Positions 1-13,136 of a stretch of 64,000 nt of DNA are shown piece after piece. The translations under genes and the position numbers were made by a program. The notes beneath the pieces were generated by a model that saw nothing but the letters and a program-made list of their open reading frames with translations, had not been told where the DNA came from and searched no databases. The DNA comes from Parasitella parasitica (Eukaryota; Mucoromycota; Mucoromycetes; Mucorales; Mucoraceae): positions 118,343 to 182,342 of the forward strand of contig MU619256.1 in assembly GCA_025201805.1 (NCBI GenBank). The letters run 5' to 3'. The stretch's first letter is position 1, and each line of letters starts with the position of its first letter.

Positions 1-1
1 C

Positions 2-535
2 TGTCCCACCAGATTAGATGAAAACATCCACTCTCAACTTCGCGAAAAATACGGCGAGCAGCTCTTCAAGATGCAAAAGAGCGAAGAGTCGCTTCTTGTC
101 TATATCGATCTCTTCCAATTCGCCTGCCCCAAATTTCTTTCACCCAGCGGTAAGGGTGCCGACGCCCATCAAAACCAGCTCAAGGTATTCATGTCGGATA
201 TCGATATCCAGATCAACCTCCCCACTCTCCGTTCTTTCATGAAGCTCTACACGTCCATGGGCATTGACAAATTGGCTAAATTCTTGGAAATCGACTCTGA
301 GGAACTCAAGACTCAATTATTGATCTTTAAGCAAAAGTCTCGCCAATACAAGTGGGTCGAGGGCAACCTTTTGCAGGGCGAGTATCTACCTACGTCAGAT
401 GTTGATTTTTGCTTGAAGCAAGATGTTGTGCACATTGCTGAAAGCAAGGTCGGTCGTCGTTATGGCGATTGGTTCTTGCGCAACATCAACCGTTGTGAAG
501 ACATTTTGGCAAACTTGGAACTTAGCAGAGCATAA
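2..535 (+). CDS. Eukaryotic translation initiation factor 3 subunit L, C-terminal part
   Basis: This is the 3' portion of an eIF3 subunit L gene; the 5' part lies outside the window. Reading is open from base 2 to the TAA at 533-535, about 177 residues. eIF3l is a non-core subunit of the eIF3 complex, which binds the 40S ribosome in the cytoplasm during translation initiation. The family match is clear by eye: HSQLREKYG near the window edge, a CPKFLSP block, the RSFMKLYTSMGIDKLAKFL helix pair, and near the end VDFCLKQDVVHIAESKVGRR followed by YGDWFLRNI. These correspond in order to the C-terminal part of human EIF3L. No intron is seen in this part. The true start cannot be determined here. 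I am confident of the family. Confidence 0.93.
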   Translation, partial: CPTRLDENIHSQLREKYGEQLFKMQKSEESLLVYIDLFQFACPKFLSPSGKGADAHQNQLKVFMSDIDIQINLPTLRSFMKLYTSMGIDKLAKFLEIDSEELKTQLLIFKQKSRQYKWVEGNLLQGEYLPTSDVDFCLKQDVVHIAESKVGRRYGDWFLRNINRCEDILANLELSRA

Positions 536-986
536 ATTTACAACTGATTTCTCTTGTACACACCGCACATTTATTTTTACGAACCTTACTCTTTCTCTTC
601 TTTTTCTTGTTGAATTAAACTTGCACACAAACCATTTTGCCTCGGGAAAATCTGCTGCTCCAAGCTAGAAAAATCAAGATTGATTTGCCGTCATGTCATC
701 AATCATGGAAAACCTTTTCGTTTCACACTGATAAGACATCCTTAAACCAAAGACCGGGATTTCTTTTAATTAAGCAAGAAGCATGTCCATTTCTGATTTG
801 GACGCTCTTGAATGCCCGTTGAGCAGCACTTGAAGCCAACTTTTTGAGATTTTTCTCGGCAGATTTATGGCACCGGATTAAAAGATATTGCATTTGATAA
901 AATGGAACCCAGACCATGGTTGGAAAAAAAAAAAAAGAAAAACACGAACAAAAAGATGTGTGGGTACAGTTTCTTTTTTTAACAAC
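536..986. other. Intergenic: eIF3l 3' UTR and NCA2 5' region
   Basis: No coding segment is supported here. Short open frames lack homology-like content. A pyrimidine-rich stretch near 580-615 is probably eIF3l 3' UTR. The last 60 bases before the NCA2 ATG hold a run of A (925-936). Confidence 0.5.
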
Positions 987-3184
987 ATGTCAACGTTTGT
1001 CAGCGAACAAGTAAAGCGAATCAACGCATCACTTACGCAGTCATTTGAAAAGCACCTGGCCATCACTGCAAGCCTATCGTCGTTGGACGAGAGGGACAGA
1101 TTTTTGCTTGAAACGTCTCAAGCCATAGACTTGGGCAGTGCAAGCTTACCTTCCTTTGAAAAAGTGCAAGAGTATCTTGAAAAGTACAGCAAGCTCAAAA
1201 GCAGTCAAGATGACAATGCATTAGCAACTGCTTCTGCCGCTGATCCAGCCCTTGAATGGCTTTTTGTAGCTAAATGTGCAATTGCTATCTATGGTCAAGT
1301 GTTCTCCAAGGTGCTCAACCTGACTTTACCTATTTCCGAGTCCATTGACTATTGGAACAGCATCCAGGGGAGCACAATAAACGAATTATATTACGCAATG
1401 CAAGGTAATGAGGCTCTTCTTGTTATATAACTTGGAACGGCATGTACTGATCTTTTGGACAGTCGCACCGCATCGCATTTATTCGCTATTAAAGAATACA
1501 GTCAGCCAGATCAACACCGCATCTTCTGCTGTTGATCAAGTCAAATCACTCTTTACATCTTCCGACTATGTTTTATCTCAATTGTTCCCTATTCACGGCA
1601 GCACTGTTGGCAAGAACAAGGAGAAAAAGCAATCTCTCAAGCCCTTTAATGCGTTCAAGTTTTTCAACCTGTCTTCGTATCATCATCGTCCATTGATCCT
1701 CGAGATAATCAGCGATGAAGTTAGCCTCAAAAAGAAATCACTGCAGCAATTTCGCTCGGAACAGGCGGCCAGCTTGGGGGTTTTGCTCCTGACGCCGCCT
1801 CAGTTTAACAGCGAGGCTGATTTTGCAACTGCAACTGCAAAGGAAACCAAGAACTGCATCGAGGTGATTAAATACGTAATGGGATCATCTTTCAAGACCG
1901 CCGACAGCGATAGCAGCATCCAAAAGAACACACATCATCTGCAGCAACGGCTTAGTACGATGGACTTGAAAGGGACATCTGCAAATGATGCTACGGTAGA
2001 ATTGTACAACCTAGTGAGAAAATGGTCTTCCACTTACAATGGCAAACTGCAATGCATTCAGTCATCATACGGCATGCCGTCCTTGATGACACGCTATTGG
2101 ATCCCAGCACTAGGCTCTTACTTTGTTGGTAACATTGCCATCCGCTATGGATTCAAAAGAAAGAATGATATCATACACTGGATTGAAGAAATCGGTAAAA
2201 CGGCACACGATTTTGTGCTGAATTGGATTTGGGAGCCAGTCGTCAAAGTCTACGGGACAATAAGGCTCAAGGATCAAAGATTAAGCCTACTGAGTAAGGA
2301 GGGGCTTCAAAGCGACCTCGATGTAAGCTGTTCTGAAGCATGCGAAAAGAGCTGTCGTTGACATTTTATTCTAGTCACTAGAGCGTATGGTGGTCGGCTT
2401 TGCAAGAGACAATCTGCACATGTCAGAAAACGAATTATCTCGCCTAGCTATAGATATTCGTGAAGGCGATATGTCTGTGCTATTAAAAGAATACGAAAAG
2501 GAGATCAAGGTAAGCAGTGGATTTTCAACAAAAAGCGTTATATATATATATATATATATACTAACATTCTCTTTAGAACCCCTTGAAAAATGTTATCGTA
2601 GGTGATTTGTTGCAAACTATCCTCATTCAAGTACAAAAGACCAAAGTGGATGTCGATTTGGCCATGTCTGCATTAGACAAACTACTCAAATCAAACGAGT
2701 TGAATTTTGCCTTTTTAGGTATGTACTTTTTTTTTTAATTGACAAACACGCCTTTATTGTTCCTAATTTATATGCAGCGGTTGCACCATCAATGCTTTTG
2801 ACTTGGGCCTCTGTTTCTTGGTTTAAAAACACGATACAAGGAAGATCACAGCAAAAGATGAAAAAAACTGGCATCCCAATGAAAGAGACACTCCGTCGTA
2901 TAGAAAGACAACTGATCGTTGTAGAACCAATCCAGAACGATAAAGGAGAGCTCAATGAATGGAGTAGTAGTAACGATCAACATCAAATTGAGTGTGAAAC
3001 GCAAGGAATTCTACTGTGTGAAGTCCATTTATTGCGTGCATACGCTCGCTCGTTACCCCTTCGAAATTCAACTCGTGCACGATTTTTGGAGGATATCCGA
3101 GACTTGGAAAACCCATCGTTGACAAACGAACAAAAGATTCAAACCATTGCCCGAATGAGTAGATTTTGGAGCTTTTTAACTTGA
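987..3184 (+). CDS. NCA2: NCA2-family mitochondrial protein (nuclear control of ATPase 2)
   Basis: Five exons, join(987..1404,1463..2322,2375..2509,2577..2718,2778..3184), give 653 residues and close in frame. In yeast, Nca2 is a mitochondrial protein that with Nca3 affects expression of the ATP6/ATP8 (Fo) subunits. Family hallmarks are in the second half: [17 protein letters not shown], then [13 protein letters not shown], then [13 protein letters not shown] opening exon 3. Exon 4 carries the [20 protein letters not shown] block, and exon 5 opens with a membrane-like segment ([15 protein letters not shown]). The start ATG at 987 follows an A-rich leader. All four introns are GT-AG and 51-68 nt long; the third contains a (TA)n run. 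An upstream in-frame extension (from 888) has no initiation support. Mitochondrial location is inferred from the family. Confidence 0.88.
2538..2560. repeat. (TA)n microsatellite inside NCA2 intron 3
   Basis: About eleven TA units lie just upstream of the intron's CTAAC branch-site-like sequence. A similar (TA)n run lies at 3277-3297, downstream of the gene. Confidence 0.8.
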
Positions 3185-3482
3185 TTTTTTTTTTGTTGAT
3201 GTTTGAATGAAATTCTGATCATTAATCCCAATTCTACTCAATGCTAATCACAACGCATTTCCCATCGTCATCGAATATAGATATATATATATATATACTA
3301 TTTTCCTAAATGTTCTCCTTATCATAAAAAGAAACGTTACGTTACAATGGGAAACCCCCTTAATTTCAACTGTCCTGAAATAGATTTCCTGTTGTCAATA
3401 AATACCGTATTTTCTCTCATCGCTGTAGACTTTCTTTCTATCACTCATACACATAACATTCTGCAGAAAAGGAAAGAAAGAA

Positions 3483-3956
3483 ATGAAGTTAGCACTGGTA
3501 CTCTTGTTGGCTATCTACTGCATTCTCGCTAGTGCAATTCCTGATACAGTCTCCCAAAATGGTATTGCTGAATCTGGCCCATTCACAAACAAAGTCTCTG
3601 GCTCTGGCAGCAGCGCTCAAACATTCAGTCAGTCGACCACTGAATACACAACTCAGGATGGCCGCACCATTGTAAGTGATAATACCAACTTTCAACGTAG
3701 CTCTTCAAACGGTTACAAATTCCAACCAAAATCCTGGATCATTGCAACTACAATGTCATTAATTCTTTNNNNNNNNNNNNNNNNNNNNNNNNNNNNNNNN
3801 NNNNNNNNNNNNNNNNNNNNNNNNNNNNNNNNNAAAAAAAAAAAAAAGAGAACAAATGATGTAACAAATCAATATGTTACAAAAGACCAGTTGAAAGAAG
3901 AAATCTCAAGACAATTGACTTTAGTGAGCAGCAGGAAGAGAAGACTGTCATATTAA
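3483..3956 (+). CDS. Small secreted or surface protein, interrupted by an assembly gap
   Basis: I do not recognise a family. The ATG at 3483 opens a classic signal peptide: MKLA, then a hydrophobic core (LVLLLAIYCILA), then SAIP with a likely cleavage after ASA near residue 18. The mature part is rich in Ser, Thr, Gln and Gly, as in fungal surface or secreted proteins. A second hydrophobic stretch (SWIIATTMSLIL) starts just before the run of N at 3769-3833; it could be a GPI-anchor signal or a membrane segment. After the gap, a lysine-rich frame runs to a TAA at 3954-3956. Whether that belongs to the same exon is unknown, because the gap length is probably arbitrary and the sequence beside it is poly(A). 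Treat only 3483-3768 as supported. Confidence 0.55.
   Translation: MKLALVLLLAIYCILASAIPDTVSQNGIAESGPFTNKVSGSGSSAQTFSQSTTEYTTQDGRTIVSDNTNFQRSSSNGYKFQPKSWIIATTMSLILXXXXXXXXXXXXXXXXXXXXXXKKKKKRTNDVTNQYVTKDQLKEEISRQLTLVSSRKRRLSY
3769..3833. other. Assembly gap (65 N) next to poly(A)
   Basis: A run of N is followed directly by about 14 A. The second gap in the window (32712-32741) also abuts poly(A), suggesting that long homopolymers broke the assembly. Confidence 0.98.
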
Positions 3957-3988
3957 ATCATCCATCTTGTTTATTATCAGAGCTTGTC

Positions 3989-6900
3989 TCATGCTGTAAA
4001 AGATCTATTATGAAATAAAGTAGACTTATTAGTATGGTATTTGTAGAGCTCATCAAAAGTAATGTTGTTTATACCTGACCATGCGTTATGTTCAAACTCA
4101 TACACGATCTTTTCAGCATCAGAGCTCGTCATGTTGTCCATTGTTCCACTAATTGCGTAGTACTGGATGAACACATCCTCTTCAGTGTCATCCAAAGGTA
4201 GTGTTCCTGTGTCATTAATTCTGTTGACGTCGCATCCTCGAATATCAGTTGTTAAAGACATCCTTCGGATGGACAAAGCAGTGGCTCTCCTTGAAAGTAT
4301 TTTTGGCAGAGACATCCTTTCTTCTTCAGAAGATATACTAGACGCAAGAGAAACCGTCTGCCGTGCAATCATGGTTGATCTTCTAACAGGAGGGACACCT
4401 AATGTGATTGGTGTAATCGCAGCAGAGTTTCTTCTTTCCAGCAAACGTTTTCCTCCATTAGCAGATGTAGCAAAACGATCAGGTAACCGCAGTGAATGCT
4501 GTTGACCCAGCAATATTGTGTCTGCTACTTTGATTGAATCCAAGCTTTGTTGTCGTGCCTGATCTACTACGATTGTTGGAACTATACAATTGACATTAGT
4601 TTTTTTTTTTTTTTTTTTTTTCCTTCACACCTTCAGTAGAATGAACTTGTTGGCTCGGGGATCCAGTTTTTTGATTGCTTTGATTTGTTGATCTACCAAG
4701 CTGAAACAATGGGTTTGACCTTTCACGCTTTGGAGATGCTAATCTACTGCCTGGCCTCAACCAATTGTCCATTATAATCAAATTATTGCTATTGCTGGTC
4801 AAGATTTGACTATTTCTAGCTATTTGGCGCTTTTTCAAGTAGTTTCTTCTCTGGATCACCATATTCACTAGTCCTTTGGCACGTTCAGTCGCTAATTGTT
4901 TGCCAATCTTGTCTTGGATTCTAGCACGGGTTACTAATTCATCAAATCTGTACAAGCGTCGTGTTAATCTGCGTGTCGTAATATCGAGTACTTTGTATAT
5001 GAATGAGGTCTTACGTAAGTGATTTGGATATGTCTACTAGTCGAATTGCAAGAATCTCAAGCATCTGATAAAAAGCAATGCCGCGATGTGAAGCAGTATT
5101 TATGATTTCCTACATACCAGCAAGTTGGCGCAAAGCAATTTAATTTACGCTTGTTTGATTTATGAATACATACAAACCTGATAAACTTCAGCATATTGTC
5201 GTTTTCTCTCAACGAGAATTTCCGGATTAATATTGGCCAACCTTTTGTTAAATTCATACAAATTGAAAAATCGCTCGCCCAAGGTGTTATTTGTTTCTGT
5301 TGCATCTGACAAAGGAACAACGATTAAATGTCCCGTGTCGTTATCAAGTTGATTGCTTGCATCTAAAAGCGTATTCAACTTGTGTTCTTTTTCGTATATG
5401 CAAATTGAAAGGACACCCTCTAGTTGCTGTAAATATAACTGTTAGCATTGTATCGTTGAATGCCACTGCCACCTACACTTAGAAAGTTAGGGACATTGGC
5501 CACATCAATGAACCCAGTTGCTTTGGGATCAAATACTGCCCACGCTTTTTTAAAACTACAACGATTTAGCATTCTAATTCCAACCAACATGTATATATAT
5601 ATATAGCCTCATTAACTTACTCTCGAAGGTCTGATCTTGTAATCAGCGTGAACTGATTTCGTTTGTCAAACGTAAAAGAGAAATTATCAATAACGATCTG
5701 TTAATATATAGTAATAATCCAGAAAGTTAGGCAAACTCAAATAACTTGCAAAATCATACACTAACCACAGTGAAAAGGTTGACAAAGATATAAGTGCAAA
5801 CAACATAGAAACTAATGAATAATAAAATGGCGTAGGTCGGAAATCCACAATCGTCATTCCCTACACATTCAGGTGGTCGAACAGTAAAATCATGCATCAA
5901 AAAATCCTATTTACTCATGATTAACCATGTTTTCAGCAATAACACCCTAATGATTACCCAATTTTCACCAGTGGTAATACGAAACAATGTAAGTATAGTG
6001 TTGAACAATGATCTAAAGTTTGCATGTTCATTTCCGTAAGGTCCATAACGTGTTGATGAGAATTCTTCTTGAAAGGCTACACCGAAACACACAATGACAA
6101 TAAAGAAAACGGACGACACAAAGAAAATGGATGGCAAAGCTCGTCTATTTTGTTGCAATCAACACCAATCTACAGTAAAAATATGGATAGCGACAGAGAA
6201 CACTTACTTTACAGATCTAAACAGTGTGTCTAGTGATTCATTACGCTGTGCTAAACGAAACGCTATACCAACCAAGCACAATTTTCTCAACATGTCCATT
6301 CCAAACTTCAAACAGTGTGAGTAGTTGTAGCTTAAATCAGTATGAACTTACTGGTATATCACCAAAGTATTTTGGGACGGACGTAAATATAGCTAGCCAT
6401 ACTAGAACCATATCATAAATATTCCATTTTGCAGATGCCCACTTGTATAGCCCTAGCCCAACTATTTTCACACCCATTTCTAACACGTAGAGACACAGAC
6501 AAGTGGCATTTAACGCATCTTTAGTCAGCAGTTAGTATACGATAATGTCTATACGCACGGTCTTACCTTGTAAATGCCCTAACCATTCGGGCTGATGCAA
6601 ATGTTCTGTGGCAAATACCATAATATTTGCTGCTAGGACAGTAGCCATAAAATGTGCAAACTTGCCTCGCTTGTCAATGACTAAATCGTAGCAAAAGGCC
6701 CTTAACGAACCGTCTGGAGGCCTTTCTGATTTTCTAGACGGTTTTACCAGCGCTAGTTGTCTTTGCAAATCTTGAAATTGTCTTTGTGTATTTGTCAACG
6801 AAGATATGCCGCTTTTTTGTTTGAAAATCTCCAAAAATACCTAACACCAAAATCAATTGAGTTATTCTGCCATAGCTCCTAAATTTGCATACTTTACACC

Positions 6901-9900
6901 AATAAACAGCTGAATAGAACACAGAGATGCGACAAACATGAAAATTACATAGTAGAGCGAATAAAAGATAGATGACGATGACCAGCTGAATTGCGGCTGT
7001 GAATCACTATCATCTGGAATGACACTCATAGCCGTGAATAACGACAGGATCTACATTGTACGGGCCATCATCAATACACAATAAACACACTTTATCCCAA
7101 ATTTACTTGCCCATCCTTCGCCAGACGCACACTCAAACAGGTGCAACAATGCCTGTCCAAACGTATCAAAAGAGTAATCATAAGGATTTTTCCATGTTCT
7201 CGGCAGCAGTATACCAAAAGTGTCACTGTCTGTAGACTGAAATTCCCCAGAGCATCCTTGTCGTGATCCAATATCGTCGTCGTTACAGATGGAAAATCTA
7301 CCACTGAACAGATAACAGCCATAGATGGCAAACGGCACAAACACCAAAAAGTTTAGAGCAAGGGCATCAATCATTTTAGGCAGACCGTAGACCAAGTCCA
7401 GGAAGATGACACGCATTCCACGTACATAATATACAATGCGCATAGCTCTCAATGTTCTCAGAATCCTCAGATATCCACTGTAATCTGTCGTTTTTTTAGG
7501 CAAATCCACAACTGTAGCATTAAGAGCAATGAGGACGATTTGGCCTGTTAAATTCATCATATCGAGCAAATTCCATGCGTTCCGCATATACGACTTGGGA
7601 AGCATAAACACTCCGTCAGCCACCATGTGTATAAACACATCAAACCAGTATATCACAAGAAGCAATGCATGCAAGGGCTCAATTACGCTGCGAACCAGTA
7701 CAGGATGTTCTTCTCGGTTCGATTCGTCTGCCCACAATGCAAGTAAAGTGCTCACGCAAATCAGCCCCACAATACACCGATTGTAGCTTTCTGCGCTTGC
7801 AAGATGGGTGCACACTCTACGAATGACATTGTCCTTTTTCAAAATGATGATGGAGCGAAATACATTCAAGTTCTCCACAATCACTGCCTTGTTTTCTCGT
7901 GCAACGTTGAGTTCGTACTCATCACCATATTTTACAAGCGGTTCCTCATCACGATCAATGTATGGAATGGATTCTGCATCCAAGCAAAGACTATGGCTAC
8001 TGTATTGCGACAGGGCAGAGGCTCTTCTTCCGCTCGCTGCGCTCTTTTGAGATAGTATAGACGATGGCCTTTTCCTCATAGACTGAGATTGGCCTTGTCC
8101 AGAAGTAGAGAAATAGGACATGTTTCTATTTGCAGACTCTGCAGGTGAATATGGGTTAAACTCGTCGCTGTTACTGTTGTCCTGGCCCAAGAAATCTTTG
8201 AATTTGCTTGAAGTGACATGTGCAACCAAGTTGGATGGTATATTTTTGAAATCGAGCTTTTTCTCATCTTGAATGATAAACAGAGGCAATAAAAGTCTAT
8301 TTTGAAACAGTTAATCGTTTCTCCCGAAAGAGAAAAAGATGCAGTATCTTTGTACCTGCTAATGGTGTCCATTTTAAAGTATTCTGGTTTCCACCGATGC
8401 TCTCTAATGTATTTTTTGATCTGAATTTGCTTTATCTCTTCTTCATCCAAATCAAAGTTTTCCATAATAACAGCAATGAAAAGATTGAGGACCATATCTA
8501 TAAATGTCAGCCATTAAACAAGGACGTTTAGGGTTGCGCTGCAACTTACAATGGACTGAAAAGTAAAGAAATATCATATAGATGGCAGCATAGGAGACGG
8601 AGGCTTCTTTTTGACTATGCATGGCATCGTACAGAATATCTGTCCAGTTTTCACCAGTCATGATCTGAAAGAGTGCCAAAAAAGCCTGATATGAATTGTC
8701 AAATCGCATTGATGGTTCATCCTGCTCAATAAATTTGAAATCACCTCCAAATAACTGAACAGAGATAGGTGATAACAACAGCAGAACCAGAAATGTGAAA
8801 AAGGTAAGATTCAGGATGCCTTGGCCATCACCAATGGCGTCTGACTAATGAATAATGTCCTTAGCTGTCCATTAATCATCACAAAATTGTGAAAATTTAT
8901 AAATACCAGTAGTACTAATACACCTGGAAACAAGTAGGCAATGCGATAGGATCGGCACACACTAAATACTAGCAAGTATATGTGGTACTTGCTCTCTCTC
9001 ACAAACGAAAACTCGTCTACTACTGTTGCAATCGCGATGACTAGATCCACACGGTTTCTTATTCTTTGCCAATATTGCTTCCAATGCAAGCATCCATAGA
9101 TACGGACAAGTACTTCGAGTGCAAATATAAGCGTATATATCCTACCAACAAGATCTATATGTGATGTATCAGTATCCTTTATATTTGTATATATTGCATC
9201 AGACAGCATACCATAGTATGCCTTGTCCTGTGTCGACATATTTTTACTATAGAACATCATGGCAAACACGTTCAAAACCACCAGAATACTGCCAAAATAA
9301 GGAAACAAGGCATGATGTGTAATATAATGTGCCCATCCTTGTATCAAAGACCTGGTCTGGAGATGACCACCTAAGCCTGTTCCTTCATAGATCCATTCTT
9401 CATGGTCTTCGTCCTCGTGCGCTTGTTGCTCCTGCTGATGGACCTTGTGTCGCTTACCAGACGCTAGCAGCAGTCTTGCCTTTCGTGTAGATGAAAATGC
9501 ACTCTCTCGCATGTCACCTCGGATATGGGAAAACGAAGTTGTAATGACAGCAATAAACATAGGGACCATTATAAATGTCATCAAATAGATGCAGAACGAA
9601 TAAAAGATAGCAGCCCCAAGGTTGGAGACACTATCTTGCGTAATATAAAGCAAGTCAGTCCAGTTTTCAGTAGAGATTACAGTCAATATGTTCAGCATTG
9701 TATAAAAGATGTTTTTGTAGCTCATGTAGCCGTACTCTGGCTGGTTAGCCACATCTTGTATGCAGACTTGCCCCAGTTTACAAAATAGCCCATCACCGCC
9801 AGGATGCGTGTTTTGAGTGCCAGTGTTGACATCGTAGGGACCAGTTCGCTCGTTTGCGCTTGTCATGTAGCCACTGCAGGAAATACGAGGTTCCACGTAT

Positions 9901-12697
9901 TGTATATCCACTGGATTCTTGTGTAGTCCATTTTCTGGCCAAACAGCACATCGTCTACTGAAAGCATTCATGAATATAAACAGGGCAGCCAAAGAAAATA
10001 GCAGCCAAAAAAAGACAAAAAACCCCAGGACGTTCTTGAGCATGTCGTAGCTGCTGCTAAGCGATTTCATAATGACGGTGGTGCCTTCAGTGATGACCAA
10101 AAGTCGAAGCAAGCGAACGGCAGCCAATGCTTGGAATATAGGGTATGGACGTCTGGATAGATAGAGCACCGTCAGCAGATCGATCCAGTACGATGATACT
10201 GCTATCAGATCCATAATGTTGGCAAGGCTGGAAAGGAAGCTCTTGTGAGTCACTTTGAGGAAATCAACCTCGTTTTCCTCAGCAGAGGAGGTGCGGAGAG
10301 GGTGTGGATTCAAGCTAGCAAGCACTTGCTGTTCAGCCGCGGAAAGAATAGACTTGGCGTCTTCGCTGTCTGCCTCTTCTATTCGTGTACGATGCTTTTG
10401 AGGAACTGACAAGCGAGGGCCGCTGTTATAGACTGACTCCAAATCATCCAGGCAGGATGAAGAGCAATTCCGCATAATAGTGGTATTTTCTGTCATTGCT
10501 GCCGGCGATGCTGAGCTTGAGGATGGAGGCCCGGATAGATTACTGCCTGTACCAAGACTGTGTGCCGCATATTTTGGGTAGATTCTTTCGGTGCTTGATA
10601 TGATAGAAGCATTAGCGGATGATGTGGATCTCGGTGTGTGCGCAAATGATGGTATTTGGCTTTGACGATGGTGAGATCGGATATAATTTGAGGTGGTATC
10701 GTGCTCGTCTCCATCACTATCATCTTGTGAAATCGCAGATTCAGCATCGTTTACACGAACGACGGAAAAAAAGCTAGTCTTCCTTTGGGTATCACGGATG
10801 CGCTTGAGCCATGATTGTAAACTGGGTCTCGAGTGCGAATGTGTGCTGAGAATCAAGCCATATACAATGATTTTTGAAGCCATTTCAAAGCTACAAATGG
10901 CTGATTAGTAAATATATATATATATATATATTTATATAAATTATATACAATATACTGCTCTGTGTGTTTATACTTACGTATAGATAATGTATATCAGCAA
11001 AAGCAGAAAATCACCAATCCTGCTAAAGAGCGCTGCATCTTTGTTGAACAAAACGGGCACAAATGACATTAAAATCCACTGTGTAAGCAGCAACAGTAAT
11101 ACAAGTACCTCAAACCATCTAAATACCCAAAAAAAATCAGTTGCCGTTTACATTATACATCTGATTTCAAGAGTTCCTACTGTGAACCAACGATTTTCCA
11201 GAGACAGAGCCTAGTTGGGCTTGTGGGCGAAAAAAGGAATAATGACCATCCTTCAAATCTGATTTGCGTGTTGTGCTCTTCATGGCACTGATTCTGCTGC
11301 AGACGAATGACTGGGCGACACAGATGCTTTCTGAATTTCGAAAATTTGAGCTTGAGATTTTTTAGATCATTTGACAGTGCCCTGAAATGAGGGAAGGTTT
11401 GTGGCGGCGGCGGCGGCACTAGTCTATCTGTTTCGGACGCTGTGTAATGAATTTGGCTACCCTCTGACCCTGACCTCGATATACTGGGTATACGACTAAT
11501 GGATGCAAAAGGGAAAATGTCGCCTAAACTACCAAGGTTGCGACTCTTACTGCGTTTCTGTGGTGAGCAAAGTAGAGGAGAAGTTTCATCTTGATGTTCT
11601 TCGTCTGTAACGGATAAAACAGCTTGATCTTGACCTGGATGAATGCTGTCCTCTGTTTCTTCAACAAACAGCTCGATAATGGGATGGTTTGCTGCGATGC
11701 AAGGGGTTTGCAGACCATCCTCATTTGATATATTCGTATCGTCATCTTCACTGTCGCTACTGCTGTCCTTGCTCTGTCCACTCTTCAATACATACAGATA
11801 TCGCGACAGAGAGTTCAGTTCTTCAATCGACAATTTTGTGTCTGCTGGTTCAGAGACCCTGCTATCAACTACTCGTGATGCAATAACCCCTAGTTTGTGC
11901 AAGATTGTATATATGGTGGACTGATAGTGTCTTTTCTTGTTTTTTTTTGTTCGATTGAGGGCAATGTGTGCAGCAGATAGTCGCACTAGGCCAGAAAAAC
12001 GTCGTGGTGGACCTGATGAAACTGGCTGCTGCTGGGGTGTACAATTACTAGTGTTGGAAGCACCACTTGTGTTGACAGAGCGACTATGGGTAGATTGTTT
12101 TTTTTTAGCAACTGAACCATAGGAGTGATTTCGGTTGCTATCATTGAGTGTCCTGTTTGAAGATGAAACATGAGATGCGGAAAATGCATGGCGCTGTCCA
12201 TGAAGACGGTGATGATGGTGGTGATTATGCTTGCTGTGGTTGTGCCTTGGATTTTGCCTTGAAAAGCCACGACTGAAATGTGCTCCGTACTGAGAATTGG
12301 GTGAGTTAATCGAAGCACCCGAGCTCTCCGAGCCCATCTTTTCAAACGGTGTAGCTAGTGCCATTGGCGAGTTGTCTTCATTATATACATGACGAGCAAT
12401 GTTACCATTCGATATACTCCGGCGCCTTTGAATCACCCTTACTCCTGTTGCAGGTCCGTCTGAAAGCAGCAAATCTAACCTATCTTTCTTTTCCAGCATG
12501 TCTCTTGTCAACGGCTGTGCATACTGGCCTTGGTCTTGCGGTGAAATACTGCTTTGTAAAGGGGATACAGGACTATTGCTGGAGGAATATTTTGATGGTC
12601 GCACAGACTCCTGGCTGTCAGATGTAAGAGATGTAGCAATTTGTTCACCAAATCGATAGCTATTGAGTTGACGAATGCTATTTGATGGAGAGCTCAT
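3989..12697 (-). CDS. CCH1: Cch1-type voltage-gated calcium channel alpha subunit
   Basis: Eighteen exons, complement(join(3989..4581,4631..4947,5015..5109,5178..5426,5477..5555,5621..5697,5766..5906,5958..6144,6208..6305,6352..6518,6567..6840,6898..7050,7111..8296,8356..8497,8550..8840,8924..10890,10978..11118,11181..12697)), give 2557 residues in one frame. Cch1, with Mid1, is the high-affinity plasma-membrane Ca2+ channel of fungi. The N-terminal ~490 residues are hydrophilic, Ser- and His-rich. Four six-span domains follow. Pore glutamates are visible in STENW (E961), TGENW (E1272), SGEGW (E1746) and TGENW (E2039). Other markers are DGQGILNLTFFTFL in domain II, the III-IV linker GVFLEIFKQKSGISS with TNTQRQFQDLQRQL, and an EF-hand-like segment after IVS6 (FKKAWAVFDPKATGFIDV). 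A ~200-residue hydrophilic insert separates IS2 from IS3. The intron at 7051-7110 needs a GC donor; the rest are GT-AG. An upstream in-frame stop supports the ATG at 12697. Confidence 0.93.
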
Positions 12698-12926
12698 ATA
12701 ACATCAAGTAGCCTTATTCCAGATGTAAATTGTGCCCAACAAGAGATTTTATATCGAGAAAAGGATGAGAATCATTGAGGTTTCTCGGGAGATTTTATAG
12801 ACGTTTGAGTGTGGAAGAGCCATGTGGAGCTATTGGCTCAGCTATTTTTGACTGTTGTAAAAGGTGAAACTCATTCATTTTGGTTTTTTCACGCTTTGGA
12901 AGCTTTACCCTCATATTACGTACACG

Positions 12927-13067
12927 ATGAATTTCTCATGCGGTTGTATATTTGACAAGACAATTAAAGAGCCTCGCTTCAAGAAATCAAAGCACTTTGA
13001 GGACCTGAGTGCCAGTTTCGCCATCAATGCCAAAAATGAACAACTAGGAGCACAGTAAATATGCTTG

Positions 13068-13136
<69 letters not shown>

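Noticed and set aside
888-986. Extended N terminus of NCA2 from base 888
   Set aside because: The extra residues are low-complexity Lys/Arg from an A-rich leader; the ATG at 987 fits the family start better.
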